DNA of 64,000 nt from Onchocerca volvulus (GCA_000499405.2 HG738137.1:26719928-26783927), one strand, 5' to 3'. Shown: positions 1-14,125, numbered from the stretch's first letter. The notes: generated by a model from the sequence alone, not told the origin. Translations and numbers: made by a program.

Positions 1-192
1 TATTGACAAATATTAAATTTTATTTTGAAAGTCGTAGCATCAATTAAGATTCTTAAAATTTTGATTCAACAATTTTTCGAGTTAGAGACTAAATTAATTT
101 ATCAAGGTGAGTTAAGATAAGATTACTAATTCAATTTAATTCTGAAATTTTCATATGTTGTTTAAATTTCTAATCCAACGTTTCAATTGCAG

Positions 193-927
193 CCGAATGT
201 CGAATTACTGCACTTGGTATGGAAAGCGGTGAAATTCAGGATTCACAGTTGTCTGCTTCCAGCAGTTTTGATATGATTAGTGTCGGGCCACAAAATGCCA
301 GGTGTGAATTAATTATGATTGATGATAATCTGATTGCTTCAGAATACTTTGATTCGAACTTAACAGCTGAGAGATTACAATCATTATTTGATGAGAAAGC
401 TTAATCTTGGCCCAGATACCTTCATTTGTTGTTGTTTGTGACTGCTTTTCAGAATCTTAATGTTACCGTTTCCACCAATGAATTCTTTGTCTAGCAATTA
501 AAAGATCAAAGATATTATGATGAATAGATTGCTGAATCTTACTGCAAGTTACCGACAACAATCATTAAGAATTTCCCATTAGACTACTTTTGCTAAGATA
601 TGCTCTTATCAGTCTATTGGTATCTTTAAACTTTATAAAATGATAAATTCCTATCTCAGTACTGTATATATTTTAAATAAAAGCCCAAATTATGCTATTC
701 AAGTATCGAAATAAATAAAAAACATCCTGAAATAGCGCCAAATCAATATTCTTATCAATAATTGTGGTTGCACATACGAATGCAGCTAGTACATGTTAGA
801 TGATGCATTTAATTTGATAATTATTACTCAGGTAAATTAGATTCGCTAAAGACCATTTGCATAATGACCTTTACTGTACCATCTTCTCCATTAATAGATG
901 TTATATAATAAAAATAATAGTAATATG

Positions 928-983
<56 letters not shown>

Positions 984-3900
984 ATAAATAATGATAAATG
1001 ATAATAATAACAATAATGATATAATGACGTGTAGCACCGTAATCATATTAATGTTTACTCAAAGTTCGCAGCAAATATTATGGATTTATCAAAAATCGTT
1101 TTTTTTTTTTTTAGGATACGAAAAGAATTTGCGTCCGGTGCATGGTGTCCAAAACCACAAATTAAGACTGGCTCATATGAATTCCTGGAAGTTCGTATTT
1201 CAATTTATTTGAAAAACAACCATATTATAGCTTCAAATAAGATTCAAATTCAGATTTTCCTACTTTTTAACTTCCATACCGCCGAAAACTTCGCTATTTT
1301 TCATTAATTATGGGTTTGTGATGCATCTTTTTGAGAAGTAATAATATTAAAGAACGATTGAGAATAGTTCTGTTCATAAAAAGTTTCGTTATAAACGAAT
1401 GTTGGTATTTATTTGATGGACTTTTTTTTTTTGATGATATATATTTGAATCAAATGCAAATCATCAAAAAATGCTCGAAAATTTATATTTTTTCGGGGAA
1501 AAAGCGGTATTTGAATTAATGTTTCTAAATTAATTTCTATTTTTTCAATTTTTACTTTTTCGATAAGATGAATAATGAATGATCCAACAAATGAATATAA
1601 AATTGATTATTCATAGTAATAGTTATTGTGTAAAATTGAATGAAAAGTTGAACAGCTGTCTCGCCTGTCAACCGAACAATAACAAAGGGATCCATCAAAA
1701 ATGTCATCCTTAGATGACATTTGCGCATTTGACCATTCATATAATAACATTGTATAAAATTAAATGGAAAGTTGAACAACTTTTCATTTAAATTTAATTT
1801 ATTTTTTTTTAAATTACTAAATTCTTTAATTTCATTCAGAAAATCATAATTGAAAATCAAACGGTTTGTTTCTAACATTTTCCATTTATGGTTTTGGAAA
1901 TTTGCAAAGTGTATGTCTGTTGCACTATACTTGATAATTTTAGAAAATTTCCATTAAAGCTTTATTTCCACATAGTATAACTATTTGGTAAAAAAATTAA
2001 TGTTATCTGAAAAGTAAATCTTCAGTAAATTTTCATGATCAACAATAATGACCAACGTTACTGTTGATCAGTTGATGAAATCATTGACTTAAAATAAAAA
2101 TTTAATTATCAACGATTCAGTTAGCAGTAAAAATATCAAATGAAAGAATAGAATCCGTTATTAATTGCAAAATCAATGAATTCTAAAAATTTCTTATTTT
2201 TTCCATTTTGGTTCTATTTCTTGTTATTCTTACCATTTAACAAATTTGAGCAACGTTGATATTGTAATATCTATTAAACTTTATAAGATATTATAGGTAA
2301 ATTTCGAGGAAGTATGCGTGATCACAGCAATTGAAACGCAAGGTCGTTACGGGAATGGGACAGGTCGAGAATACACGACACAATATACGCTTGAATATGT
2401 AAGATTAGATAGTTCATGGATAAAATACCACAATAGAGGATTAGCTGAAGTGCTAGATGGAAATGACGATACAGCGACCGCTGTACGACGTGACCTGGAT
2501 CCGCCAATTGTTGCGTCACGTATTCGAATTGTACCATATTCAACGTACGCGAGAACAATGTGTCTCAGAGTGGAGTTTTACGGTTGCCTCTATAATGGTA
2601 CGTTTTAATGTTTCTTTGTTTTTGTTTTTCATGTTTAAACTTTTCATTTTAAGCGACATTCGCATGAATCTTTGGAAAGAAATAAATTCTCTGAAGTGGA
2701 AAATCGTAAGTTTTGTTTGATTTTTTAAATTCACTTGAAAACTTTGATTTTCTCATTAAGTCGAATTTTTCAAGTAAATTTAGGAAATCAAATAAAACTT
2801 TGAAATTTCAAAGGATATTAGGAACGATCTTTCATTTTCTTCCTGATATGTTTCTGATGTGCTATGTATTTCAATTCTTCTAAAATTCGGAAAATTCTCA
2901 TCTTCTAAAATTCGGAAAATTCTCATAAATTTGATTTTAAAATGGAAAGATAGTTATAATTGGAATGTCGTTTTTTAAAAAAAATTGTTATTTGCATATT
3001 GAACATCCGACATATTTACAGAAGCTTTAATGTTCTATTCGATGAGCAACGATGGCTCCAGAATTGATAATTATGATTTTCGTGATAAAATTTTTGAAAA
3101 ATCGAATATGCTTAGTCATTTCACGAATAATAAAAAGTAAGTTAAAAGAAAATCTCTCATTTTCAATATTTTGAATGTAAAATAAAGTTTAAAAAAGTGA
3201 CGATATTTTTATCTTCAAAATAAATTATGTAATCATTTTCACCAACACTGTTACTCTGCTGAATACCTTTTTTGATAACACCAGAAATTTTTGAATTTTG
3301 CCAAAAAAATCCGGAAAAATTTAGTATATTATTGACGTCATACCAGAATTAATATTTCAAAAAATAAACTGATTCTAAGATTGTAAAAAAAAAAAAGAAG
3401 CAAGTATCGAATTTCCTCAATTATCATGAGAAAATAGGAAATTTGATTGAGATAGTTGATTGTTTTTTATCTTCAGACGAAGATCTATTTTAATTTTGGT
3501 TAGTAATTTCCTTTTGCGTAGAATAGTAGAATCTTTGAATGAATTAAAATTGATATATAACAATGGAATAATGACCTGGTCATTTGGATTATCTAACTCA
3601 GTATTCGTCACTTAATCTGATTTAAATTTGAAAAAACAATTAATAGTTCGAACACATGAAAATTGATCAGAACTTGTATTAATTACTAAATAACTACCAC
3701 TGCTGGATCATATATTTTATTTTCCAATTATTAATATTACATTCAATCTCCAAATTTATTATTTCTTTTGAATTTTAAATGATTTAATGTTAAAGATCAG
3801 TGGATGGTTGTTATCTTTTTCAGAAAGTCAGGAAATTTTGTTTCAAATATCAAAAATTATCAAGTATTTTTCAAGCAATTACTGAAGTATCATTAACTAC

Positions 3901-6900
3901 AGTATTCTTCAATGTCATATTTTCCAGAAATCCTGAAATATATTTACAGATGACTCGTTGTATATATGTATAGATACAAATATTACGCACAAAAAATAAT
4001 TTATGAGCCTTCTTAAATTCAGATGGTTCGATAGAAATTATTTTTGAATTTGCCGATATTCGAAAATTTGCATATTTCGAAATTTGGACTTATGGAACAT
4101 CGCTACGAACGATCGAAATATTTTTTAGCATTAACAGCAAAAAATTTACACTCGCTTCACAAATTTCATCCATACAAGTAAAATAATTCATTGATTTTAT
4201 TTATTAAAAAATTTCAAAAAAAATTTTTAATCATTTTTTGATTCTGAAATTGTTCAGAGGAGAGCATCGGATGCAGCACGAAATTTGCCAATACGAATAC
4301 CGTTACATAATGCAATTGGCCAAGCTTTAAAAATGAAACTTAGCTACAGGGAGCAGTGGCTTTTTCTGTCTGAAATATATTTTGCGTCAAGTGAGTTAGA
4401 TTTTAGATTTTTTTAAAATTCTAATTTTGTTTGTTTTGGCTTTTAGGTTTTCTTAAATTTAAATTCATTTTTTTCAAAATTTGATTCCCATCTTTCAAAT
4501 CAGCGTTATTTCGTCTGCTCATCTAATCAGAGTATATATTTCTATATTTACAGATCAGTCAGCTTGCTGATTGAATTTTTTATCTGCTTATGCCTTTACT
4601 TTTTGAATAATTTTATAATTTAAATTAAACAAATTAATTTTGGTGATAAGTCCCTGTGTTACGTTCTTAATTAATTGTGAAATTTTGCATCATTTTATTC
4701 TAAAAAATAATTATGATGTTTAATATATAATAACAATTCTTTTTATTGGAAACTCAATAAAACTGTTAGAGATTCTCTCCGTATTCGAATTGAAACTTAA
4801 TTTTTATACAAATTTAATTTTAATATTTCCTTACTTAAAATAAAAGTTAAGGCCCAAGTTTTGATTAGTTTTTTCTTTCTGTAAAACTTACATAGTTATT
4901 TTTGGTCTTTTCTTGGTTTTCGCATCATTATTTTCAACTTATTACATCTATTCAAGTTGGAATAAGTTTTTTAAAGTAAAATAAATTTTGAGGGAAACTA
5001 ACTTTAGGCACCGTTAGAAAAGCAACCGTATCGACGAGAATTCTTACTACTATCACCGATATCACTACTACTGCTACTATTATCACCAGTTCTATTCCCG
5101 GTTTGGAAATATCTCTTCTTCCTCACTTTCTTCCTTTTTGTTTGCAGTTTCTTATGCTTTATCCTAAATTGCTTTTTTCTTTTTTTATTTTTTTTTTTGC
5201 TTTTATCACTTTTCATTGGATAATATCGTTCAAATTAAATGGATTTTTAAATTTCCTAATCAATTATTTCTCTAAAATTCTTTTTTTTACCTTTTTTTTT
5301 CCAAGAAAAGTGGAAAATTTCGAAAAAAAGATTCATCATAGATTAGATTTTCTGCATAAGTTTGTTTTGATCTCTTATTCATATATCTGATTGAAAATTC
5401 AATAATTCGAAACATCACAAATTAAATGATTTAAATCCGATTTAGAAAAGACTGATACAATGTTTATTTTGAATAATAAATGTGTTTAAAAGATGATATG
5501 AGGAAAAGGATTGATAATTAATGATAAGCAAAGATAATTGATGGAAAATTGAATGCGATAGTAACTACCGAGAATGAAATATTCAAAATTAAAATATAAA
5601 TGAAATATTAGAATAATATGTATCAAATGGCAATGCTAAGTTCAAAATACTGGAGTTTTTTCTACAGTGTGTCATATTTCAACCTGATACTGTACTCATT
5701 CTTGGCACGATATCTAACAATAATTGCTTCTGATAAAATAAAAATAATTTGCATGAATAAAAACATTCAGCGATCCATTTATCGAAAGCTATTCTTGAAT
5801 GAGTGAAATTTGAAAAAAGTAATCAAAAATTTTTTTGAAATTTCTTGCGATAATATCTAAAAAATTTCAAAAAAAAAAAAAAATTTCCAAATAATTCAGA
5901 GATAGCAAGATTTTATTTTTCAATTTTTCTACCAACTTTTCAATATCTTTATTTTCAAGCAATCTCTGATGTTTAATTTATCCTTCAATCATTTGCATTT
6001 TTTAAAAAATTCAGTTTTCTGGTTGCATGTTTCTGAATGCTTATGAATATAAAGATGACAGAAAATCGCTTGCACATGAAATTTTTTAATTTTGCTTTTG
6101 CAGCCAAACTGCTATTTATTAATAATTAATTTCTTAAAATTTATTTTAGGCATGTTCAATTCAACTTCGCCGACAACAGTTGATGAATCCATCGGCATAT
6201 TTCCGGTTATTTATTTTATTGGTGAGTATCTTGGGTTTAAAATACTTTACTGGAAGTTTAGCTGACAGTGAATTTGCCTATATTTTACAGTCTATTGCCG
6301 CTATTGTATTATCCGGAATTTCCTATGCATGATTTTATTAATGTTTATAGTAATGATTCCATTAGTTTTTATATAAATATTAATTAACTAGCTGGATCCG
6401 GCCACTGAGAAACATCTATAGGGGCCGACCACGCTTGTATTTCAGGTCCATCTAGTCCATATAAATAAAAATGTCAATGTTCGTTTGTTCAAAATCTTAA
6501 ATCTCCGAAATTGTTTAAACACACTCCTTATCTATATTAATTCAAAACTTAAATGTCGGAAAATTCTTATCTATTGTTTTGAACTTTTGACACAACGCTG
6601 CATTCGAATAAGCCCATATTTTATATTCTTTTTATATACACTCGTTGCTGAAGCTCAGTCTGGTTAAGTGGAAAAAAAGAAAAGAGAAAACGCATGTTTC
6701 CAGTTTTGAGAAAAAAAATTGATACTTTATAATTTAATTTGTAGTTTGGTTGGATTAGAGACTGATTCTTGCTATTGTGATTAGGCAAGGTCAGCAATAA
6801 GTGTGAAGAGTTTTTTTTGTCTTGTGTGACAGAGATGAATGCTGTTGAAAAAGGTTTTATTGATTGATGAAAAGTGATTCTTCGTAACAAACAATTATCA

Positions 6901-9900
6901 GAGAATATCTAGGCAAACTGATCACAGGTTTATTCTTTCATTTATCGCTTGTAGAGAAGAAAACTATCCAAGTGAATTATCAGATTGTTGAATTTATGTT
7001 GACCATCTGGCAACAGAAGCAGGGAGCCGGCTTTCTGATAAATTTGTCCTTTCACTTTGAAAGTTGGAATGAATTGTGTTGTTAAGATTTCTGCGCCAAA
7101 AGACGTCATTTGGAAGCAGGAATTCGGGAGTTATATTTTCTGATGACAGGAAATTCTCTGAATCTACATTATGTCCGGCGAGCAAAAATTTTAACAACTC
7201 TGGCGGTTCTCAAAGTTGAAGGAGTTTAATTGTTCCAGCAGCGCAACACATTCCTTTCGTTTCTCCATTAAATTTCTAGAGCCTTGCAATAAAGACATAC
7301 TTTATTCATAGTGTCACTGAGAACATGCGGGCTCAAATTATAATCATCAGCTGAATCGTACTGCAATCCAAGGCCATTGTAATCGCGTGATTGCTGAACA
7401 GAAGTCCTGTTTGATGTTGATCTCCTATTTCTCGCTAACGTCTTTCAGCTAGTCACAGTTTATTGCGTTCATTCTGTTCAGAACAAAGCAGATCTGAAGC
7501 TACAGAACACGATCGACGTGCTCGCAACCGTGCATCTTCAAGTCTGGCTGAATGTCGCTCTGTTCCCATTTTAGCCATTCTTTCTTTTGTTCGCTCGTTC
7601 GCGAATGCCTGTTCTTCTTCAGTTTGATTTGCGATTATTCATTGCAGTATTTCTATTCTGTGCGAGTACGACGATTTAAGTTTGATCTTCTTCGAGACAA
7701 TATTTGGATGAATTAAAGTAGATCTATCACACCCGAATTGTCCTCTAAATTGTTTGAGAACATCCAAGCAAATCAATCAATGGATTATTCTTTCCTTTGT
7801 CATTTGTAGGGAAGAAAAGAATTCCTTGACTGTCGATTTGCTGCTATTGCTGCATCGATCTACATCGTTGTAAAATAGTCGCTGTGTCCGTGTAGAAACT
7901 CCGAATCGAACCGTTTGTTGAACCCGAATTGTTGTCGAACTTTAGTTCCTAATGTTGGGAAAAATTATTTCACAATACTTGTGAGTATACAATTTTTTTG
8001 TTGATCCGTTTTGTAGATATAGAGATTGTCTGATTTGCCGACCAATATATAATTAATAGTCCATGTGAGAAGCAAACCGTCTAGATGTAAACAGCACAAT
8101 TCTAAAGATTGGCCCTGAGCTTTGTTGATGGTAAATGCAAACGGCAATAGAATTAGGAACTGCAATCTCTTAAACTGAAATGGCATATCTGTTGGAATCA
8201 TAGCAATGCGAGGAATGAGGATATCTTCACATTTGAAAAGTACTGTCAAGATTGTTGCTTCTACGACATTGCTCATTAATTTTTTCACTACAAACAGTGT
8301 GCAGTTGCAAAGTTTTGGCTGGTTGAAATTTGGCACGTCGATTTTCAATTGCGGTGCGTGTGGTGGCATCCCTGGCAGATCGAGTGAATTCAAAAATTTT
8401 GTTGGATAATTAATCGCTTCATCTACTTCCACAACAATATCGCCAGAATTGGGTATGACTGCCTTACTGCAAACTCCATGTATCATATTTTTCGTCGCAA
8501 CTTTATGCAAATCCTTATCAACGTCGGCATCAGGTATTTCAGCACATATTACATCATCGATTTCGCTTGAAGTGATTTTGCTATAAAGCTAGATCTACAA
8601 AGAGGCAATCCAAGGCATGACCTAATATTAGAAGTCAGAGAGATAATCCATAAATTGCCTGAACGAAACCCTTTATTTTACACTATCATGACGTCGACAT
8701 TCCTTAAATAACTAAAGAAGCAAAAACAAACGAAAAAGCTTAAATTAAGTCTCATTATCTACTTAAAAGTACGCCCTATTCGAATGCAATGTTGTATGAA
8801 AATTTCAAGTCAGTCGGTGAAAATTTGAAAAAAAAATTTGAAAAAAATCGATTGAGAATTTGCAAATTTCCATGGATCGTAACAGGGAATATGTACATTT
8901 TTATTTATATGATAATATCTAACATACATTTCCATAATCGAGTTTTTTTTCATTTAATTTGATCAATAAAATTTTAATCTACACATGTAATATTTGTCAA
9001 AATACTGCGAAATAATCGTCTTATAAGCTTTAGACAAACCAAAGTTGGCAAGCTAAATTTAATGGTGCAATAATTTTTGTCAACTTGATTAGTCATTGAT
9101 TAAATGAAAAAGATCGCAAAGTTGAAATAATTTTAGTGCGTAATTTAAGTAATAAGGGCTTATGAAATGATAAGATGACATGATCTCATTTGAGCCATAT
9201 ACCATACGCCTAAGAAAAAATTAATTTCGAAAAATGCTCGATGATTGGAATTTTTGATCATTATAATCTCTTATAGGTTTGATAATTCTGTTCTTACTCA
9301 TAAGTTGCGTATTGTGTGGTATTTTAATCTCTCGACGCCGTCATTTTTACTATTATATATATTGACTATTGCATTCTCAGTGTATGATTCATAATAATTA
9401 ATAAATTTAAAAATTATGGAAAATAAAAATGCTTCGTATGAAAATGTTGAATTTCAATAAATTGAACTGCTGAAAATCTTTAAACCAGAAATGTTTCAAC
9501 AAAATTTGAAAAAAAAAATTCCAATTTTATTTATAAACTTTTAACCTAACTTAAGTTGAACTGTTAGTATGTGGAAAGTTTAATTTCACATAATTTCTAA
9601 AAGATTTAAAAGTTCAATTTTTTATGAATTGACATCGTTATTAATTTATAGAAAATTAGCAACTGTGGGTAAACGAATTAAGAAATCGCCGTCATGGTCC
9701 GATTTTCATTTTCCACCTCCACCTTCAGGTAAATTTATCGCTTATTTATTTCATTTAATCGTAAATATAATTATCCAATCGACAGGTAAATTATTGGGTT
9801 TTTAGAAATAATAAATTATTGACATTCAAAGTTTTTTTTTTTTTTTTTTTTTTAATTGATTAATCCATAGTTCTAACAAGTTTATGATGTTTAATTGTTA

Positions 9901-12900
9901 AATAAGTTCTGTATTTATCCTGTCTGTTGTATTGTCGGAAAAAAAAAATATTCCTTCGGAAAGAATTAATAAATTGTCAAGTAATTAAGTGAACAAAAAT
10001 TAATTGCTTCAAATAAAATGCATCATTCATTGTGCACATTCAAAATTATAAACATAAATCAAATAATTACAATTTGACAATCAATGTTTTGAATATTAAT
10101 TAATCAAATTTTACAAAAATTTACAGATATATGTGGTATCAATGAATCAACAATGGAGCCATTATTGATTCCAAAAATACCTGCATCACCTGTTGTTCCC
10201 ACTATTCGGAGTTTAAGAGATGATCAGACAAGACTGAAAAAGTGATTTTCTCAAACAAATTATTATTTGAGTATGAAAATTTAGCCAAGACAAAAATTCT
10301 CTTTTTTTCTACTCAGTAATATTCTTGTATCAAGAATAAGTAAATAGAAATGACGAAGTAAACAAGTAAATAAATAAAAGAAAAAATGATGAAATATGGA
10401 AAAAGAAAGAGATATTTAAATATAAAATTTAGAATAAAAAATTGAATTGAATAAATATAAAAATTAATAGAAAAAGTAAATGAAAATAAAAAAGTACATG
10501 ATTAATGGAATAATTCAATTTAGGAATTCAATTAGCTTTGCTTTCAATCGATTCTAAGATTCGGAATTTTTCAGGCTTAGCAATGGCGACAGTCTTCATT
10601 ATGCTACTGCTGCTGTTCGAATTTCCGATTGGTACGTTTTATAGTTTTTCAAAAGTTTCTTTATATTATGTTCTCCTATTATTGAAGAAATCATATATAT
10701 CATTCAGAAATTTTGATATTTCTAAAAAATGCAGAGATAAATAATAAATTTTTAGCAAGACGAGACGACGAATTGAGAAATTCAGCATGGATCAGGTTGT
10801 ATTAGGTTCTGAATTGGGCCGTGGAAGGTTTACGGTAACTCGATCATGTTCCATTAATGGCAATAATTATGCTGCTAAAATAATAGTAGATAAGAATAAA
10901 CAAGCCATGTAATATTTTAAATTAATATAATAACCGAATGAACTTCCGTTTTTGATCGATAAATCTCAAAATGATAAGCAGATGATAAGAATCATAAAAC
11001 AAAAATATATCATCTTTCCTAATTTGCTTAGTTGATATTATTCTGTTTTGTTCATTATATTTTATTCAAATATTTGATAGAAACAAAAGTTTTGTTATTA
11101 ATCAATATAGATGCAATTCAATGTAAAATTTGAGAATGTAAGGAAGAGAAGACAAAATTTCAAACATATTTTCAAAATGAAAAGATCCAGTTGCTTTAGT
11201 CATATCTTGAAGAAAAAAAAAAGATCTTTTGATAAATTCGAAGTTTTATCAAAAGAAAAAGTTTTCCTTCTTCATAAATTCTCTAAATACAACAGTGAAA
11301 ATATATTGAAGGAAAGTTGTCAATGATAATTGATAGAAAATTTCAATATTCTTGCATCACATTTTTCCGAAATTTAGGAGTGTCTTTAATGATGAAGTGA
11401 AGATATTATCAAAAATTGACCATGAAAATCTCATCAAGGTTAGCATTTAAAACAATTTATTTCAACAGTTGTTAAACCTTCCTAGTTATTCGAGAGCTTG
11501 ACCTTTGTTAGTTTGGATCGCATAGTTTTAGTTGGACAAAGTAATCTGTTTGAAGTTTTGAGAAATATGTTTTACTGACTTTTTAATTATCCAGTTTTTG
11601 TCACCCACATATTAGTGTAAATATTGAGTAAATGTAAATTTTAATTTAAGAGAATCTGGAAATTTTTTTAGTAATTAAAATTAAATTTATAGCTCTATGG
11701 TATCGATGATAATTCAACAATGTATCTTGAATTAGCGCTATACGGGAATGTGCGACAATATTTGGCTTACAAGTCTGATGCCAAGTCTGAATTTTGATCA
11801 TTTTTAATTTTTCTTCGATGATAGAAATCATTGATGATAATTTCTTTTTATCTTATCCATTCCAACCATATATGTTTACTTTTACTAAATTTATTTTCGA
11901 CATTAAAATGTTCGTATTTTCAGTTATTTAAATATGTTACGATTAGTGATTGAAATAGCCGCCGGGATGAAATATCTGGAACAAAGGCAAATCGTTCATG
12001 GACATTTGTCACCTCAATGTATTTTGATTGATCAGAGGAAAACGATCAAAATTGCATCACCACGGGGACATCTTCATCATGCTCAGCTTCGTTATAGTGC
12101 TCCAGAATCTGTTATTGCTGTTCGTTTAATATTTTGCAATTGCTATTTTTGACGAGATATTTCAATTTGCAAAATTGTTGCAAAATTTCACTTTTCCATC
12201 TAACAAAAAGTAATAATTAGCAATAAAAAAAAGTAATAATTAGTAATGGCAAAAAGTAATGATTAGGTTTATAGTTAAAAAATGTAAATTGCACAAGTAA
12301 TAAAATAATGTTTGTAGAAACATAATAGTTACTAAATATTCAGAATGAGAGGTAAGACTTTAATTGAAATGAAAGAAGCATTATAAGGATTAATAAAATT
12401 TAATTCGACAATTCATGAATACGAAAGTAGCCATTATCCCTGAGTTATAGATATGACAATTTAATCGGGAAATAATAATATGCTACTTAAAATTGATTAA
12501 GTTGCATTATATATTGATCTAAGTTGCTTAGTTAATCCTTCTCGCCGTGAAATTTCTGTCATAAACATAAAATTGAATTCTTGCAATAACTTGAATGAGA
12601 ACAAACAATAAAGAACTTATCGGAATTGTTTTTCAGAATGAATGGAGCAATAAAAGTGATGTTTGGTCATTTGCGGTAACAACTTGGGAACTTTTTAATA
12701 ATTGTACGATGATACCATTTGCCGAATTGACAAATGCTCAATTAATTGATAATGCTAAACATATCTGTAGTGGACATAATGCTGTTAGTTTCTTTGAGTA
12801 TTCGTGTTAAATCCATCTCAAATTTAAGTACAAATTAGTTTATTTATTTAAATTGTAAGAAGATCTTTTATACCTGTAGAATAAAAATCATTAAACGATT

Positions 12901-14112
12901 TAATGGAAATTATTGTATTATTGTTGTTTAAATGCCACTTCATAATTATTCAAATATTTGTTTATGAGAGTGTTTTCACAAAGCTTTGAACTATAACTTG
13001 CTTTTTTTTTTTTTTTAAGATAAATAACTTTCTCAGATTTTATTTTCATTTTATAAATTACTTTCTTTTAAAATTCCTATTTAGTATTAATTCATTAGTT
13101 CAAATTTCCTTAGAGATTGCCACCTTGCTATCAGTATCGAATAATAGTACAATTTCTCATTCGCAAAAGTTGATAGTATAAATCTTAAATCTCGTTTCAA
13201 AAACTTTAACATTTTCAAAAAATGTCATTATAGTTTCATATAATGAGCCAAAATTACCTAATCAAAAAATAGTTTGCTAAAAAACTAAAATATAATAATT
13301 TTTTTAAATTATATAACTTAAATTAATTATATTAAGTTAAGATTTCTTTTCGATAATTTCACTGTACCATTGAAATATAGAATTCTCAAAGTGATACAAA
13401 TGAAATATTAAGAAATAATGATTAATGCTGAAAAGAAGACCATTAGAGAAAGTAATTTAAATGTTGCACTCGAAAAAACTTCCCTTCCATTTGAAAAATT
13501 TTTCAATTTAACAAGAAAATAAGACATTCCGAATCACATCAAGGAAACCCAATTATGTCGCCAAGAATCGAAATTCAAGTGTCATCTCTTCTTAAAAATG
13601 TCATAATTTAATGATGTAACAGCGTTTCTAAACGAGGATTTTTTTTATCAAATCACTGAGATTGCTTGTAATTTATTATCAGAAAAGAAGGGAATAAATC
13701 AACGAAACTTGCAAAATATTTTTTTTTTAACAAATAAATTTAAACTGAGCTCAATTAAAACAAATTTTGTTATGCTCCAAAGCAAAAATACTGTGTAAAG
13801 ATTAAAATAACAAAGAAAAGCAAACAAAACTATCATCATTAATTTATTTTTTGCACAGAATTAAATAATTTAAAAAATTTCCGAAAGTAAATTTTACAAC
13901 AATTTTAAGTTAGTTTTATGCTTCAGATATATTTGGATCTTCCTGCACATTTACCTCAACAGGTATCAAATCTCATTAGCGAATGCTGGCGAAGGATACC
14001 AAGCGATCGACCAACATTTCTTGAAATTCATTATATTTTATCGATGAAAAATTCGGATTTACCTATTTCTGAAAAGGGTAATGCAGCTGTTTTATCTTCT
14101 ATTGCTATGTAG
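193..14112 (+). CDS. ddr: Discoidin domain receptor (DDR) with pseudokinase-like domain, 5' partial
   Basis: Collagen-receptor-type tyrosine kinase family. Exons fitting by phase: 193-301, 1115-1190, 2297-2597, 3022-3136, 3928-3959 (tentative), 4023-4177, 4258-4390, 6150-6221, 9277-9339, 9652-9728, 10127-10241, 10575-10631, 10756-10908, 11378-11438, 11693-11784, 11924-12119, 12637-12783, 13927-14112 (about 710 residues). The first exons make a discoidin domain (GAWCP, AIETQGRYG, CLRVEFYGC). The next give the DDR-specific second extracellular domain (EIIFEFADIRKF, WLFLSEIYF). A TM helix (VIYFIGLIILFLLISCVLCG) spans the 6222-9276 intron. The cytoplasmic part has a DDR-like HYATAAV motif, then the kinase fold: LGRGRF loop, AAK lysine, alpha-C Glu, SDVWSFAVTTWE and the C-lobe CWRRIPSDRPTF. 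HRD reads HGH and DFG reads SPR, so catalysis looks lost. The join 9339/9652 does not match in phase; a small exon is probably missed. The start lies left of the window. Confidence 0.9.
917..985. repeat. (AAT)n microsatellite in a DDR intron
   Basis: Roughly 60 bases of nearly uninterrupted AAT/TAA repeat, degrading at the right end. It lies in the intron between the first two discoidin exons. Confidence 0.9.
1624..1780. repeat. Palindrome flanked by imperfect direct repeats
   Basis: Two copies of a roughly 35-base sequence (about 1624-1660 and 1746-1780, sharing GTAAAATT/GTATAAAATT and AAAGTTGAACA) flank a perfect inverted repeat at 1699-1722 (arms AAATGTCATC and GATGACATTT, 4-base loop). 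It sits in a DDR intron. The layout resembles a small decayed non-autonomous element, but no target-site duplication was identified. Confidence 0.45.
2876..2927. repeat. Tandem duplication, about 26 bp x 2
   Basis: The block beginning TTCTTCTAAAATTCGG and ending TTCTCAT occurs twice back to back in a DDR intron. The two copies are essentially identical, so the duplication is recent. Confidence 0.8.
6420..8640 (-). mobile_element. Decayed Helitron-type element (copy A) inside a DDR intron
   Basis: The insertion sits in the 3.05-kb intron 6222-9276. It contains a Pif1-family helicase remnant on the minus strand (7965-8595), an Arg/Ser-rich stretch readable on the plus strand near 7530-7640 (ASSSLAE-like), and two copies of a 60-base module (about 6900-6962 and 7755-7820). 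The left flank (6440-6900) and internal modules match a second insertion at 58540-61440. Termini are approximate: no clear CTRR end or terminal hairpin could be fixed. Similarity runs out near 6440 on the left. Confidence 0.7.
7965..8595 (-). pseudogene. Pif1-like helicase fragment of a Helitron
   Basis: An open frame of about 200 codons with the C-terminal part of Pif1/RepHel helicases: NYPTKFLNSLDLPGMPPH, then [15 protein letters not shown], then the conserved [11 protein letters not shown] motif. Walker A and B regions are absent. The conserved segment after the LK(I/K)xxP block is deleted (APQLKIDVPNFNQPKLCN), and the YVACSR motif has decayed to YILVGKS. No intact start is visible. It lies antisense to the DDR gene. 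It is a dead transposon remnant rather than a host Pif1 gene, because the same block recurs with transposon flanks at 59466-60456. Confidence 0.8.
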
Positions 14113-14119
14113 TACTTTT

Positions 14120-14125
14120 AATAAA
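14120..14125 (+). terminator. Poly(A) signal of the DDR gene
   Basis: Canonical AATAAA 7 bases after the TAG stop of the DDR reading frame; a very short 3' UTR is plausible for a nematode. Confidence 0.5.

Noticed and set aside
1552..1878. 108-codon minus-strand ORF
   Set aside because: It lies in a DDR intron, overlaps a hairpin and direct repeats, has AT-driven composition, and no signal peptide or splice context.
5004..5390. Lys-rich minus-strand and Phe-rich plus-strand ORFs
   Set aside because: Both come from a T/A-rich stretch in a DDR intron (TTTTTCTT runs) with no splice support.
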